From NCBI GenBank assembly GCA_037951165.1, contig JBBDHG010000164.1, positions 124,001 through 188,000 of the forward strand: a stretch of 64,000 nucleotides of DNA, given 5' to 3'. Shown in pieces: positions 11,886 to 24,600 of the stretch; positions within the stretch are counted from its first letter, which is position 1; each line of letters begins with the position of its first letter. The position numbers and the translations under genes were made by a program. Below the pieces are notes generated by a model that saw only the letters and a program-made list of their open reading frames with translations, searched no databases and was not told the DNA's origin. The stretch is from Lophius americanus. Lineage: Eukaryota > Chordata > Actinopteri > Lophiiformes > Lophiidae.

Positions 11886-13014
11886 TCTTGATGAGTAGCT
11901 CAGGTTTTTCTAAGTTGAGACATTCCTCCAGTTATTGAAGGTAAATTTTACCGAGTAGATTCACGGACCGAAGTTCTTCCTGGGTTCTCTCACTGGTCCT
12001 CACTGGAAATAAGAAACATTCGTTACAGTTTGTGTCTAAAGACTTCAGCAATTTCTGACCGCCTGTCCTAAATCATTGTTTATCCCCTCAGCAGGGGGGC
12101 CGGCCCCTTCGCTCCGACATAAAAGCCTTTTTTTCGAATGTTCATTCATGGGGGATTATTTCACAACTCATCCAAACGGTGACTCACAGCCTGGTATGCG
12201 ATTAGGACCAGGAGCGCCGGAGAATAAAGCCCGACCAGCGATGTAGAAAAGCGCTGCCACAGATTTCGGGTCAAAGGCTTTGCTCTTCTCACAGACTCGG
12301 ACACTTGGATGGGAAAGGTTAGACGAGGAAAGAGACGGAACGAGAGAGGAAAAAGTGAAAGCCAAAAAATGAGGGTCGGATTCCAAAAGTGCTGAAAAAA
12401 TGCCTCTTATCCTCCTGAGCCTCCAAAACACTCGGCTAAATACTTCACATTAGGATTCTGAATTGGACCTTGAGCATTCCAGCGGCATAATGAGCTGGAG
12501 CGGGTCGGCGAGCGGAGGAATCCCCGACTCCGTTTTCTCAGGGCAACAGGGGAAAAAAGGAATGTGGTACGGGCTCAATGGAGAGATGTCCCAACCGGAA
12601 CCACATCATCCAATCAGACATGAATACTCATACGTTCACTGGGTGATTTCAGCCCGATTCACACTTTCACATGAGCCCCAGGACCGCCGGGCCGTCTGAC
12701 GGTGTCACTCCTTCTACCTTTGTTTTCAGTGTACGCGGGGTCACGACGGCCGATAAGCAGGGGTCGGACGATTGAAAGGTTTTTGAGCGCGGCTCGATCG
12801 GTTTACGTCAGCGCCTTCTTTTCGGAGCTTCTGAATTGCCATGGTTGTTATAGCTTTAAAGACGCCTACAAGTCCAGATACGCCGGCAACTTAAGAAAAA
12901 AAGAAGTTTAGCAGGTTGCTAATAAACCAACGTTTTTTTCTGCCTCAAAGCTCTCAAACAAAACTTTATAGACAATCGTAAGTGGCAACAACGGGCCTCT
13001 CTCTCTCTCTCTCA

Positions 13015-13053
<39 letters not shown>

Positions 13054-13659
13054 AAAGCCACATCACGTGACTACAAAAGACTCACATTCCTTCTACCGCT
13101 AACAATTACAGAGAAACTGATGAATTCTTCCATGAAGTGTGAAGAACTAAATAAAGGGACGCGGTCAATACAGAAGAGAAGATAAGCAAAAATAATCTTG
13201 GTGTGTTTTACAATGTGAAACTGTCTCATTACAGCATGTTTGACTTATATTTAAATTTCCGCACTATTGTCAATATTAGTGCGACTATGGGAGAAAATCC
13301 GATCAAAGGCTGAGAGAAAAAAATAAGAAAAAGCTTTCGGTTTCAACTCAACCCAGACTTGAACGACACCGGCGCTGAAGTTTCGCCTCGGGGTTATTCA
13401 TCATTCAAAGCGATCAACCTTTCACTTTTAAAGCTGTCTAACATTTATCTATCATTATGTACAAGTGGGAGGAGACCACCAGCAATTATCTCCTATTTAA
13501 GGTCAGACTGAGTTCAACACTGTAAAAAAGGGAATTAACTAACTAAAAAAATGATTTCTACTTGTAACAATTAGATTAAGTATTTAAACCTTATTAATAC
13601 CTTAATAATACCTTCAAACTTATTAATATTTATCATGAACAAATCGTTTGTTACAGTTT
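11886..13659. other. Intergenic; simple repeat only
   Basis: No exon or element recognised apart from a CT/CA microsatellite at 12996-13055. Confidence 0.4.
12996..13055. repeat. (CT)n(CA)n compound microsatellite
   Basis: A CTCT tract runs directly into a CACA tract. Confidence 0.97.
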
Positions 13660-13840
13660 AGAGCCTATCCCACCTCTCACCTAGTTGCAATTGGGCAGAA
13701 AGGCGGGGCCTATCTCGGGTGATTCATCACAGGAAAACACCCGTTCACCCTCACATTCATACTCAAGTCCAACTCACCTGTGTGAGTACCTGAGGGAAAC
13801 ACGCTCCCCCACGCCTCCACGCATCCCGGGTCAGATCCAT
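13660..13840 (+). repeat. Common fish interspersed-repeat fragment (unclassified)
   Basis: GGCAGAAAGGCGGGGCC, ACACCCGTTCACCCTCACAT and a later GAGGGAAACACGCTCC follow the order of a very common dispersed fish sequence (AGGCGGGGTACACCC, CCATTCACGCTCACA). The copy is diverged and the class is uncertain. Confidence 0.5.
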
Positions 13841-14479
13841 CCAGGATCACAGCTCGAGAAACATGAAAATAATTCCCTCGTGTTCACGCCACAGATGAAG
13901 GGAACTTTACGATCGCCACGGTTTTTACGCAAAGTCAAAGCAAAGCCTCTGTAAGCGACTGGAAAATATTCAACCTGCTCGTAAAAGTCGTATGTGTCCT
14001 ACGGGGCTTTGCAGAGTGTTTTATGGCGGAGGACTGAGCAGCAGGGAGAAGGGGCAGCGCCACCTGGGTTCTGCTCTGATCTCAGCCCTTGACCTGAGCT
14101 AAACGTTTAGCCTTGGATCAACATTTGGGATAAAGAAATAAGGATTTCTCCTCATTCTGGTTTTTCCACCTTTCAGCAGCAGCAAGCCACAGTGACGGGT
14201 CCGCTAATCATCTCATTTCATTCACGATGACTGCGGACAGGAGGGGAAGAGCGGGGGGAAGGGGGAGGAATAACCCGAGTCTCTGCTGCGTGTTGAATTC
14301 CACACGAGGCTGATCACCCATGGTGCCTTGCTTACGAGTGTCCGTTAAAGGGACCTGGTTGCTGTTCTGAGTTGAATGAATAATCACAAATAACACAGCA
14401 GGCGAATCGTGAAAGTTACGTAAGGCTCCTTTAATATCTGTTAAAATTAACCCAGCCACCAACGGGTCACAAATCCAGT

Positions 14480-14735
14480 GTCCCTCTATTCTACCCAAGA
14501 GCGGATAGATGGGGAGGGTTTCATCAGGAAGAGCATTCAGCGTAAAACCTACGCCAAATCATAAAGCGTGACACAAAACTGATTTTCCAACCGGATCCGG
14601 TGGGGCATCGCTTTAACAAAGACCGTCACTGGTACTGTGAGCCGGCAGGGTACCAGCAGGAACTACAGATGGAAACAGATGATCCGCTGCTGCAACCCAC
14701 GAAAGGGAACAGCCAAAAGACGAAAAAGAAAGAAT
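14480..14735 (+). mobile_element. SINE/RTE 3' tail copy
   Basis: Contains GGATAGATGGGGAGGGTTTC, CATCAGGAAGAGCATTCAGC and the terminal block AACAGATGATCCGCTGCTGC, then an AAAGAAAGAA tail. The copy at 58552-58783 has the same blocks in the same order. No tRNA-like head is visible, so it looks 5'-truncated. Confidence 0.75.
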
Positions 14736-16318
14736 ATCAGTTAAAGAAGAAAGCCATTTGATCGTTAAGTCTTACTCGTGTGCTCTGGTTTAGTAATGCA
14801 GAGTGTCTGTGGTTACAGGCCACCACCACCACCACCAGGATACAGGCAGCTGAAATGAGCTCTTTTCCTGGTGCACAGATCAAACATTCCCATGTGATCT
14901 CGCAGAAGAGCTGCTGTTCCAGTTGTGGTGGTTTTGGGCGTCCGATCACAAAGACTCCAGGACGCCTGACTATGGAGGTCTTCCAGGCAAGTCAAACCGG
15001 GGGTAGACCCTCGTGTAGACCCAGAACTCACAGGAGAAACTACAAACATACATACATAGAGTGTTGCTGGGGTGGGGGACATCTGGAATAACCCCGTTCA
15101 GCCTTCATTTTAATATGATTATCCTCAACGGCCTATTCTATCTAACCATTACAGACTTAATACAACCACAGCGCCGAGGAGACGCTGACCGTCAGGTTCA
15201 TATAGTCTCGTTTGAGAGGATCCGTAGCAGACGACCAGCTAGAAGGTCCAGCGGCTCTGGCTGGATCCGAAAAAGAGTTTGTGAGATTTTTGAGATCAGC
15301 AACTTTGACTGCTAACTTTCTGCTGGCAATTATATAAATCCCGTTATAATTTCATTTATACCCTAAATGTGTCCATAGTGTCCACGCCAACAGACGCTCA
15401 TCGAAAGGTAAAAGGTCAGAGGCGTAAAAGAATCATTTAAAGCCCCACTCACAACCAGCCCCGGTAAAAACGTGGAATACAACGTTCCGATACGGATGAA
15501 AAAGTCCATCTGTGTTTCATCAAGCTGTGTTTATCCACATGATTGGAGGCAATTCTAATGATTTAGTAATATAACGTAATAATTGTGACAGGCTTGTCAG
15601 TGGTCTCCGTCCGTTGTTTTTATAGATAGGAATTTCAATTTCTCTGATTGGTCATGGAGATGGAAATATATAATATCCAAGACCTAAAGGGCCAATTTTT
15701 GACTACTTTTTCCAGGGAAGGGGATCCAGCTGGATGGAGCCTCTACATTATCCAGAACCAGATAAACAGGATGGACTCCAGCTCATTATGAGACTTTCCC
15801 CTTTACTCCAGGGGAATTTATTAAAGGTTTGGTTTTGGGATACAAAATGAGTTACATGCCATTTTATAGAGACTCCCAACACAACAAGACTACTGGTAAA
15901 GTTTTCTATTAGTCATGGTCACATAATGGGGCCAAACGGCATCGGTTCCGTACATTCAGAAGTTTGATGAACCGTTTTGGCCTCGTGGCGCGTACGTTTT
16001 TTAATAATAAAGAATGACAGAGGATTCATCCGTAGAGGAGATGAGAGCCTCCATGGCCTTAAACTCTTAAACACTCCGGTCTGTCAGAAACAATCAGGGC
16101 TTAAGTATAAAATATCTTTAATTCACAAAGCTTTGAATGAAAAACAACCATCAGGGGAGCTCATAAAGAAGGATCCACTAAATGGAAAAGAGGGGAATAT
16201 GAGGGTTTTAGGTGACTGAAAAACTGTCCAACTTCTCGTCACCAAGTCATGTTTCCATGGATCGCACCAAAGAGACCATGAAAAGGAGAATAATCTGGAA
16301 AAGGCACAAAAAAAGCAA
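14736..16318. other. Intergenic; no feature recognised
   Basis: Frames at 14780-15091 and 15977-16219 carry no recognisable domain. A CCA triplet run lies at 14821-14838. Confidence 0.35.
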
Positions 16319-16876
16319 ACCTCCGCCAGGGCACAACAGAACCCGAGGTTTAGGAAAAAATCATGCAGAATCCTCCGTTGATGTCTGAGTTATTGCCAGC
16401 CTCTAACTCCACCAACAACTCCAACAAACTCTCCGAGTAGCTCTCAAATACTCTCACTGCACCTTCCCCTTCAGCGTCTCTGTTCAGCCCACTGAGCCCC
16501 CAGCTCCACATTCCCAAAGAACCATCAAAGGGATGAAAAGAGTCGCCAGCGACGTCCCAAAGAAAGATCAAAGGAATCTATCAGATGATCAAAGGCAGCA
16601 ACTAGGCACATTGCGACGTCACTTCTCCAAAGAGCTTATTATTTTATTTTAAATCAGAATCAGAAAACGGTTTTAGGAATTAGCCTGGTATCCTGGTGTA
16701 AGCGTGATACACAAATTGAAAATGAAATAAACATCTGCTATGAATAAATAATAAAAGCTGAAATAAATGCTGTGAAAAATGTAACTTTACCAAGAAAGTA
16801 ATCAACTCTAGGATGGGCCAAGGTCTACGTTTCTGTAATCCTGCTCACAAACAAACGTAATCTCCTTTGCGGAGGT
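16319..16876. mobile_element. Short element with inverted termini ACCTCCGC... (copy A)
   Basis: Starts ACCTCCGCCAGGG and ends TCCTTTGCGGAGGT, an imperfect terminal inverted repeat. Internal blocks ACTCCAACAAACTCTC, CTCTGTTCAGCCCACTG, AGAACCATCAAAGGGATGAA and CTGCTCACAAACAAAC recur in copies B (45991-46414) and C (48385-48897). A second repeat (AATCAGAATCAGAAAACG) appears inserted at about 16646-16790, because copies B and C lack it. No coding capacity is visible, so it is probably a non-autonomous DNA transposon. Confidence 0.75.
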
Positions 16877-17237
16877 AAAAAGAAAAGGACGTTCGCGTGT
16901 AACCGGCACCGAATCGGCCTCAGTGAAGCTGATCAGCTGATTTCCGATCTCATCGAGGTAGGCCTCCCGGTCCAGCCGATCGATCGGTGCTCATCTGGAT
17001 ACCATGGACGGCACCGAAAAAACCATAGAAAGGAGAATATAAGAGAAAAGAGACCCAGCATCAACCTGTAGTCCGTCACATGGTACACTTCATTTTCTAC
17101 AATCTCACTGGGCCAGTGAAGTGAGGAGCTGGTGACACGGGGGAAAGTTCTGCACACAGAACAGACTTTTCATACGAACAGTCTGGAGAACATATGGTTC
17201 TGATTAGAGAGCAGGAGGAACAAACTCCAGTGGAAAC

Positions 17238-17238
<1 letters not shown>

Positions 17239-17294
<56 letters not shown>
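17239..17294. repeat. (GT)n microsatellite
   Basis: About 28 GT units. Confidence 0.98.
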
Positions 17295-17377
17295 ACAAAT
17301 CTGCTTGTGTGCATAAGTGTAACAACAGAGGGAGAGTGCCGACTCAATGGGGGTGACTGTATTTTCAGGGCAGATGA

Positions 17378-17401
17378 GTGTGTGTGTGTGTGTGTGTGTG
17401 T

Positions 17402-17461
<60 letters not shown>
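17378..17461. repeat. (GT)n microsatellite
   Basis: About 40 GT units with one GTCT interruption, 85 bp from the preceding array. Confidence 0.98.
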
Positions 17462-17463
<2 letters not shown>

Positions 17464-17763
17464 ACAATGAGAGAAAAGGATGACTCAGAAGGGGGAATCT
17501 GCTGAACTTGAACAATAGAATGAGATGAGTGCCCGTGATTTTCAATGACGTTCTCCATAATAGACAGCGTTTAACAAAAGTGGATCCAGCCACTGGAAAT
17601 GATCCTTGGGTAGAACCTTTTGGGATAACCCGATGATTCGGTTCAGAGAGCATTTACCAAATTCTGGGTTCATATCGGAGCTGTAAAACTAAAAGAAATA
17701 TAAAGTTTCAAACACTGAAGCCAGGAGAGTCCATGACTGAGATCGGGCTTGTATGTCTAGACC

Positions 17764-18240
17764 AGGGGTGTCAAACTGGAGTCAAACTGGATCACAGACG
17801 GCAGAGCAGCACTCAGATTGTCCGTGTTCAGTCTGAGGTACTATGACAATTTATTCTTTATTTATTTACTCGTTTTATAGAATTCTGAAGAAAAAAAACA
17901 GGCGAATAAAAAAATAGTAAAATTACAGATAAGATTCCAAATAGATGAAGATCATTTATTTTTACGTCTCCATCTCTATCAGCCGAGTTTCACAGAACCA
18001 TGTCCAACGAAAAGTTTCTATCCACAGCCTGAAAACTTTATATTTGTTAAAGTTACAACTCAAATCATTCGGTTTTCAATGAACATTATCAACAAAAAGG
18101 AACTTTGAATGAGACTTTATAAACGTCTGGGCTGACCGAGTCGATTCTTTCTTCCGCCACAATAAAACGGTAAGAATAGACTGTGGCTCCTCAGATCTGT
18201 TCCCTAGCCAGGAGCAGCTGCTCCTCAGAAAACAGTCGCA
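17764..18240 (+). mobile_element. hAT-like non-autonomous element, left part (copy 1)
   Basis: Begins at a GGGGTGTCAAACTGG terminus typical of a common fish hAT-like family. It shares with copy 2 (61417-62000) the blocks TAGAATTCTGAA, AAAAAGGAACTTT, GTCTGGGCTGA, AATAAAACGGT and AGGAGCAGCTGCTCCTCAGA in the same order. The right terminus present in copy 2 is missing here. Confidence 0.75.
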
Positions 18241-19000
18241 AGTTACTTCTGATGTAAAATGATGCAACAACCGACAGCTGCATTTCACATTATATACAAT
18301 ATATATACAATATATATATATACACAATATGTCTATTAATCTATGGATTATTGAGACGATTAATCGTATCATCATTTCCTCCTGGTTAAATTGAAGGTTG
18401 GGTAAAAATAAAAATAAATACACATTTGCTAAAAATGGCTCTTATTCTGCTATCAGCGTTTGCATTTAGCTTTATGTTGTTTTAAGGACCTCTAAACTAA
18501 CAATAAAGATGAATTCTTCTTTCCTAAAATGTTGGGGGGGGAATGTTCCCACACCTGGGATGTTTTCTTTCGCAATGGTGTTGCCATGGCGCTACCGTTT
18601 ACTTGTGTCCGATGACGTCATCGACCAATCGACTATTAGAATTCGTCGACAACTAATTTCACAATCAATTTTTGCCGACTGCGTCGATTATCCGTTGCAG
18701 CCTTATCGGCACGCAGAAGTAAAGTTTTTAAAGTAAAGGCCAAAAGTAAATAATTGCTGCATTAAAAACACTTTCTACGCCAGACACAAGAAAAACTCTT
18801 ATGTCATCAAGATTAGATTGGAGCTGGCCCATAACTGAACAAATGGGTTTTCCCTCGGTGAGGATGCACCAATACAAGTCCAACCAGTCTCCCATCCCTG
18901 TTCTCAACGGTCGGTTTCAAAGCAACGACCACACCTGCTTCCCAAACCGCAGACCTGCCCTGGAACGCACACTGGTTCTGGTCCTGGTCTTTTTTTTTTT

Positions 19001-19240
19001 TTAATGGGGTCACCACAGCAAATCATCTCTTTCATATGTTTTTATGTCCTGAATGAACCCTTCCATTTATCCGGGCTTGGGACCGGCACAAGTTGTGGTT
19101 GGTTAGGCTGGTACCACTAAGGACCTGCGAAAAGGTCCCCACCGGATTTCTGATAGACCCTCTTGGGATGGGATTCGAACCCCGGACTCATGGCCCAAAG
19201 TCGGTGCTGTAACCCACCAAGATATCCAGATGCTCCAAAA
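19001..19240 (-). mobile_element. tRNA-derived SINE with an RTE-like 3' tail
   Basis: Read on the minus strand from about 19238, the head has an A-box-like TGGATATCTTGGTGGG and a perfect B box GGTTCGAATCC (internal RNA polymerase III promoter). A body with CCCGGATAAATGGAAGGGTT follows, and it ends in GATTTGCTGTGGTGACCCC before a poly-A/T tract. Body and tail match the headless copies at 14480 and 58552 and the 3' end of the RTE LINE at 11.8 kb. This suggests a SINE mobilised by the RTE machinery. It is not a tRNA gene because the anticodon arm cannot be folded convincingly. Confidence 0.8.
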
Positions 19241-19721
19241 CGCATTTTAAAACTATTTTGGAGTATTGTTGTTTTTTCTTTTAAATGGCCTTTTGTTATT
19301 TCTCAAAATACAGTGAAAATGTTTCAAAAGGTAGTTTTGATGAAACCGACAAGATGATCCAGAATCCGCATCTGTACCCAGACTAGTCTTAACATCTGAT
19401 AATCAACTCTTCGTGACCTGGAGCCATCCCACACAAGAGTTCATCAAAGTCCCGTGAAAACTTTTCAAGAGAGTTTGCGACAAATCCTGACAACGATCAC
19501 CAAACCTCCTCCACCTCTTATAGGTGGAGGAGAGCTGCTGTCATTTTTGACAACCACAGTATGAGCGAAGTAGTATCCTCTAAATAACGTGACGGAATCG
19601 TTGTATCTCGCTCATCTGACCTGGTTTACCGTCTCAGAACCGGCATATGGATTCTATTTTTTAGCAATATCTTCTGCGCTACTGTCCCTGATTCTAATCT
19701 GGATCAGATTTATCTGGGCTA

Positions 19722-20370
19722 CACACCGATCCTCCATAACATTAGAACTTTATTTTCTAAGCGTCTGCCAAAAGACCTCTGACCCGTTGAGGCATGGCTT
19801 CCACAGATCCTCTCTGAATGTTGGCTGAGGTATCTGGCACCAAGACGTCAACAACAGATACTTTCAGTCCTGAAAGTTAGGAGCTGCGGTCTCCGCGGAT
19901 CAAGCTTGTTTATCCAGCACATCCCACAGGGATGGGCGTGAGATTTGGGGAATTTGGAGGCCGGGTGAACACTTTGAACTTTTTCGTCACCTGAACCTGC
20001 TGAAAACGACCAACCCGTCAAGAAAATTTACTTTCCAGTGTTTAGATTGGTGATACATGTAACAATCCACATGAATGACAGGGTCCAGGGTTTCCCTGCA
20101 GAAGCATGAAGCGTCCTGACCCGGCTTACCTTCTTCCATCTGTGCCGTCATTTCTTTTTCTTCCCAAAGTCAGCAACAAAATTCCTCCAACTGTCCTCAT
20201 GATGTAAAAGAAAAGGTGATTTTCAGAAGACACGGCCTTCTTCCGTTGCTCCGTGGTCCAGTTCTTACGCTCACATGCCCAATGTAGATGCTTACAATGG
20301 TGGACAGGGGTCAGCATTGGCAACACCAGCAGAACCTACAGCAAGCCATGATGTACCGTATGTTTGGTCA
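19722..20370 (-). pseudogene. Tc1-like transposase pseudogene with 3' inverted terminal repeat
   Basis: The ITR-like CACCGATCCTCCATAACATT at 19724 is followed on the minus strand by the 3' half of a fish Tc1-like transposase gene. Recognisable blocks include TATCTGGCACCAAGACGT, CAGCACATCCCACAGGGATG, GGGGAATTTGGAGGCC, CATGATGTAAAAGAAAA, GCTCCGTGGTCCAGTTCT and GGTGGACAGGGGTCAGCAT. Stops and deletions abolish coding, and the 5' half is missing. Confidence 0.87.
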
Positions 20371-22337
20371 ACATGCCACCACAACCAGCAGGAACTTTTT
20401 TTTTTAAATAAAACGCAGGTACAGTAGCTGTGTTTTATTGTTCTACGAATCCTCAACTTCACTCCCCATGCATGTCAGTGAGCTTTGGAGCCTACGACAA
20501 TTATGACCCGTTCACCAGTCGTCCTTAGACCCCTTTTGTAGAGACTAACCACTGCTAACCATGAAAACCACCTGTAGTTTTTGAAGATGCAAAATGTCAA
20601 CATCGCTCAGATCCTGGCACCAGACCATTTCTAGCCCTTTGAGATTTGATCCAAATGTAAAGTGCATTATAACTTAAATGTATTATTATCATTTCCCAGC
20701 TTCTAGCATAAAATATTCACTTGCTGACAGGTGCCTATATAAAGAGTTTCATTAATGCAATTCCCACTACACTTAGCAGTGGTTATAATGTAATGGCTCA
20801 TAAATGTGTATGCATGTCCTCTTCAGTTCAGAGTCATACATTTATTAAGTTAGAGGCAACTTCCTGAACAATAAAACAAAAGGGGGTCTTGAGTACAATG
20901 ACCATAACGCAGACAATTTAAATAAAGTGTTTTTAAGTGAAAGCGAGTTTGTTAGGCAAAATAAAAGCCAAATACATCTTATTTTATGTTCAAGTTCGCT
21001 CATCATTGTATATAAACACAGACAACTTTTCTGGTGACCTTACAAAGTAAGAGTGCATTGAAGAAACCACAGTAAAGAAAAACGTTTTGAAACGTTCCCA
21101 CTGAGACACCCCGAAAATCGCCCCGTTTCTTGAGTTAGATTGTGCTTGAGTAGGAGGTGATGTCAGCGTCCCAGCTCGACCCAACAACTACAGCTCACCC
21201 ACATTACTCTCTACAACAGGGATACAACAGAAATGACTGTGCGCAATCGTGTTCTATGGGTTCTGATTCATCGGTGTCGTGACCACTGACCGTTTCAAAA
21301 GTCCCAAACAAACTGCCATCCTGATCGAAACTCGTGCGAACGCAGCCTGGTGAAAAAAAGGTGTCTAAACGAGCTCTGACGTGACAGTTTGAGAACCTGT
21401 GGCACAAACTCACCGATTACAGTCTCCAATCCAGTTATCATCCACCGAAACCCCGTAGAAGCAGCAGTTCAACGCATGTCCAGGTTGTTATTTCACTTGA
21501 ATCGCTGCTCGGCACTCGCGGAGAGACAGTTGATGCAGCAGCTCGTGCTGCGGTTGGAAACCGCTCTCTTCTCTGATGCGTTCAAGGCCCCTCGGAAAAC
21601 TGTCATTCAAATACCAACTCCACAACCACATGCGTCGGTAGCTTTTCATTAAACGTGTTCAGCACGTTCAGACAGGACATGGATTTTTCTATATTAATAC
21701 ATGGATTGCTAGTATTTGCTCTTACTGACATGCTGCTACATCTCACGGCAGCGAGGGTAACAAAAGTCTGAAAGAAAAACAATTTTTAAATGTAGACTAG
21801 TTAAAACGTGCAATATATAATTATTATTGCACAACAATTGTTTTTTTATCAATCCGATTATTTTTTTTAGGCAACTGCAATACTGAAATGCAGTATTAAA
21901 TAAAAACGAGTCTTGCATACAAATATACAAATCTTGTATATTTCATAGATTGTCCCGGCGTACATTAAAAGACCATAAATATTTAACATGTTAATTTATG
22001 TACAACACTTATTGACTAAACTCCAAAATAGAAGAATTTACTACTTTCTGGCCATTCAGCGCATCTTCTATAAAGATAAATCTGCTCCGTGCGCCGCATT
22101 TCATGGGAATTTTGAAGACTCAAGGTAGAAATATAATAAGCAGAAGGTATATGACTCATGAAACTTAAATTCGTTATATTGTTTTAGAATCTGTGTGGTC
22201 AATGTATGCATTTATCCATTTTAGAATTGGCTAGTCTAGTTTCAAATAATCCCATAGCCCTGAATGCGGCATTTTCTCAATCCACAGTAGCCCAATGAGA
22301 TGTTAATAGGGGGACAATAAGTGAGGCTCTGAGTTAC

Positions 22338-22340
<3 letters not shown>

Positions 22341-22387
<47 letters not shown>

Positions 22388-22412
22388 TGTGTGTGCGTGT
22401 GTGTGTGTGTGT
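22341..22412. repeat. (GT)n microsatellite
   Basis: GT repeat with ATGT and GCGT interruptions. Confidence 0.98.
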
Positions 22413-23924
22413 CACCACATTGGAATGTCTGGCTACAGTTTTGCCTGAAGTCCACTTAATGTAATATATCCTATGCATCGCTTCTTATCGCCTCACAGTT
22501 ACCGTGTCCAGTGTTCTACATGGACTAATTAGTCATGGTTTGATTTAACAGAGGGTTTGAGGAAAAGGGGGTCATTTATTATGGGCTACCTGGCGAAAGT
22601 AACTGCTTCCAGCGCCGATCGGCCCCCACACAAGAGATGGTTGTCATCCTCAATCACTTTGGCTATGCTTGATCCAGACCAGGCCCCTGATCGGTCCGTG
22701 CAGAACCAGATGCTGCTCACCTCAGCGGAATCGTCCAGATTTCTATCTGGAATGGTGTTCATGTTTAATAATACAGTGTTTTAAATAGTCGCTTCTATGT
22801 TCACTTAGTTTGAACAGTTTAGTGTTATTATTCTCCTGATATCCTGGAACAATATTTATTATCCAGCCGGTTTTAAAAGTATAACAGAGAGTGGGTTTTG
22901 AAAAATTGTGCGCCTCTGAAAGCACCCCACCCCAAAACAGAGAAAGCACATGCTTGAGAGATGCCTTTTTCCACCTCACAGCCTTTAACTTCTCTTGTTT
23001 CAACTTGGAAAATGTGGTATTATTTTCCAATTCACCCCCCCGCTCCCCTGATGGGAATCCTTATGCCATCCCATAGGAATGTGCTATACCCTTCCACTCC
23101 GCCAACTCTGCTCCGCCCAAAAGCACGCGAGTATTTTGGAATCCCCTGCTCGCTGATTGAAAAAGAAGAAGAATGATGTGACTGCAGAAGAACGTGATCC
23201 ATCATTAGTTTAAAATTATTTCTTACATACGAGACTTTTTGCATTTCCTGCCCGCCGATAATCCAGTCATCTGCTGTCATTGGATCTGATAGCAGCGAAT
23301 TCTTTCAAATATATTTGCTTAAATTAAACATAAAGAGGAGGGAAGCACCATCAGGAGAATTAAACCAGGCAAATATTTAGGGTTCCTTAAAACTGTTGGG
23401 AAAGGGGGAGCCCCCCCAAAAAATGACTCTTCATATATCAATAAGTATAAACTCTGCTGAAATTACCACAAAGGTGTAGTTGTTCACCGCCATCCCAACA
23501 TAAATTCTGATAATGGATCCGTGGGCTTCTTTGCCAAGGGCCCCCCAGGGCCTACGATCACCAGCGCCCAGAATATTTGAACGTTTTTGCACTGGGACCC
23601 ACACATAGTACTATCTGTCATGTGATGTAAACATATTTAAGAGTGACGGATGATCTCGTTAAGCTCATTCTCTTGACCTTATTTTATAACCATCAAATTA
23701 TAATTCGCCCTTCAACACAGATCTCATAAACAGGGTTGCCACTTTTACAACACCAACAAAGGAGGAGCTTTGCAGGATTTAGCGATTTACGGCTAGCAAT
23801 ACAGGAAAAAAATAAAAAATCTCCTTTTACATTCGTTTTGATTAAATACCTCGATCTCCATATTGCAACATTATTGTGAGCGGGGACTAAAATCTAATTT
23901 CAGTATAGGGGGTAGGCCACCAAG

Positions 23925-24010
23925 ACCAAGATTCTCAGGGCCGCCCCTAGCCAAATTGGTGCCCTAAGCCCAATTTGGTTATGGTGCCCCCCTTTACATT
24001 ATGTGTACAT
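23925..24010. repeat. Small dispersed repeat (CCAAATTGGTGCCCTAAG)
   Basis: CCAAATTGGTGCCCTAAG and GGTTATGGTGCCC also occur at 41455-41500 inside lgi1 intron 9. The class is unknown. Confidence 0.6.
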
Positions 24011-24470
24011 AATTTGACATAAAGGTTTTATATGTCTAAATGATACAAATTAATACACCAAATAAATGAAATAAAATACTTCTGAGTCACAAAATACATG
24101 TTACAAAAAAAAACTTCAACCTGAAATGAAAGTAAATCAATAAAAGAATAGTATCATAATGAAAATAATAGCATTATTTATATATATATATTTTAATATA
24201 TAACCAACAGCAGTGTTTTTATCCAAACAATAATTAATCTAATATATCATCGTCAATATCAACCAAACATATAACAATGAAACAATACAAATAATATATG
24301 ATTATTATTTGTATTGTTTGAGTTTACTTAAACTTAATTAAAGTGAACATGTCATGTGTTCTACAACCTCTGCCTGTTATGAATTAAAACTATCAACTGA
24401 TATTAAAATAACAAATAAATGATTAAAATCCAATCATAGGCAAATGTAAATTGATATCTGACCATAAATA

Positions 24471-24600
24471 TACACATATGTATGTATATACATACATATA
24501 CATATATACTACATACATATATACACATACCCATCTTTGTGTATATATATTTATATATATAAATGCATATATACATATATTATCAATCCAAAATTAAGAA
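24471..24600. repeat. AT-rich (ATAC/ATAT) low-complexity tract
   Basis: Alternating TATACATA motifs. Confidence 0.9.

Noticed and set aside
15977..16571. Possible small genes (80 and 73 codons) around 16.0-16.5 kb
   Set aside because: The second lies within the ACCTCCGC element copy A, and the first has no motif or splice partner.
19160..19240. A true tRNA gene on the minus strand
   Set aside because: A and B boxes are present, but the acceptor and anticodon stems do not pair well and the sequence runs straight into a SINE body with an RTE-like tail.
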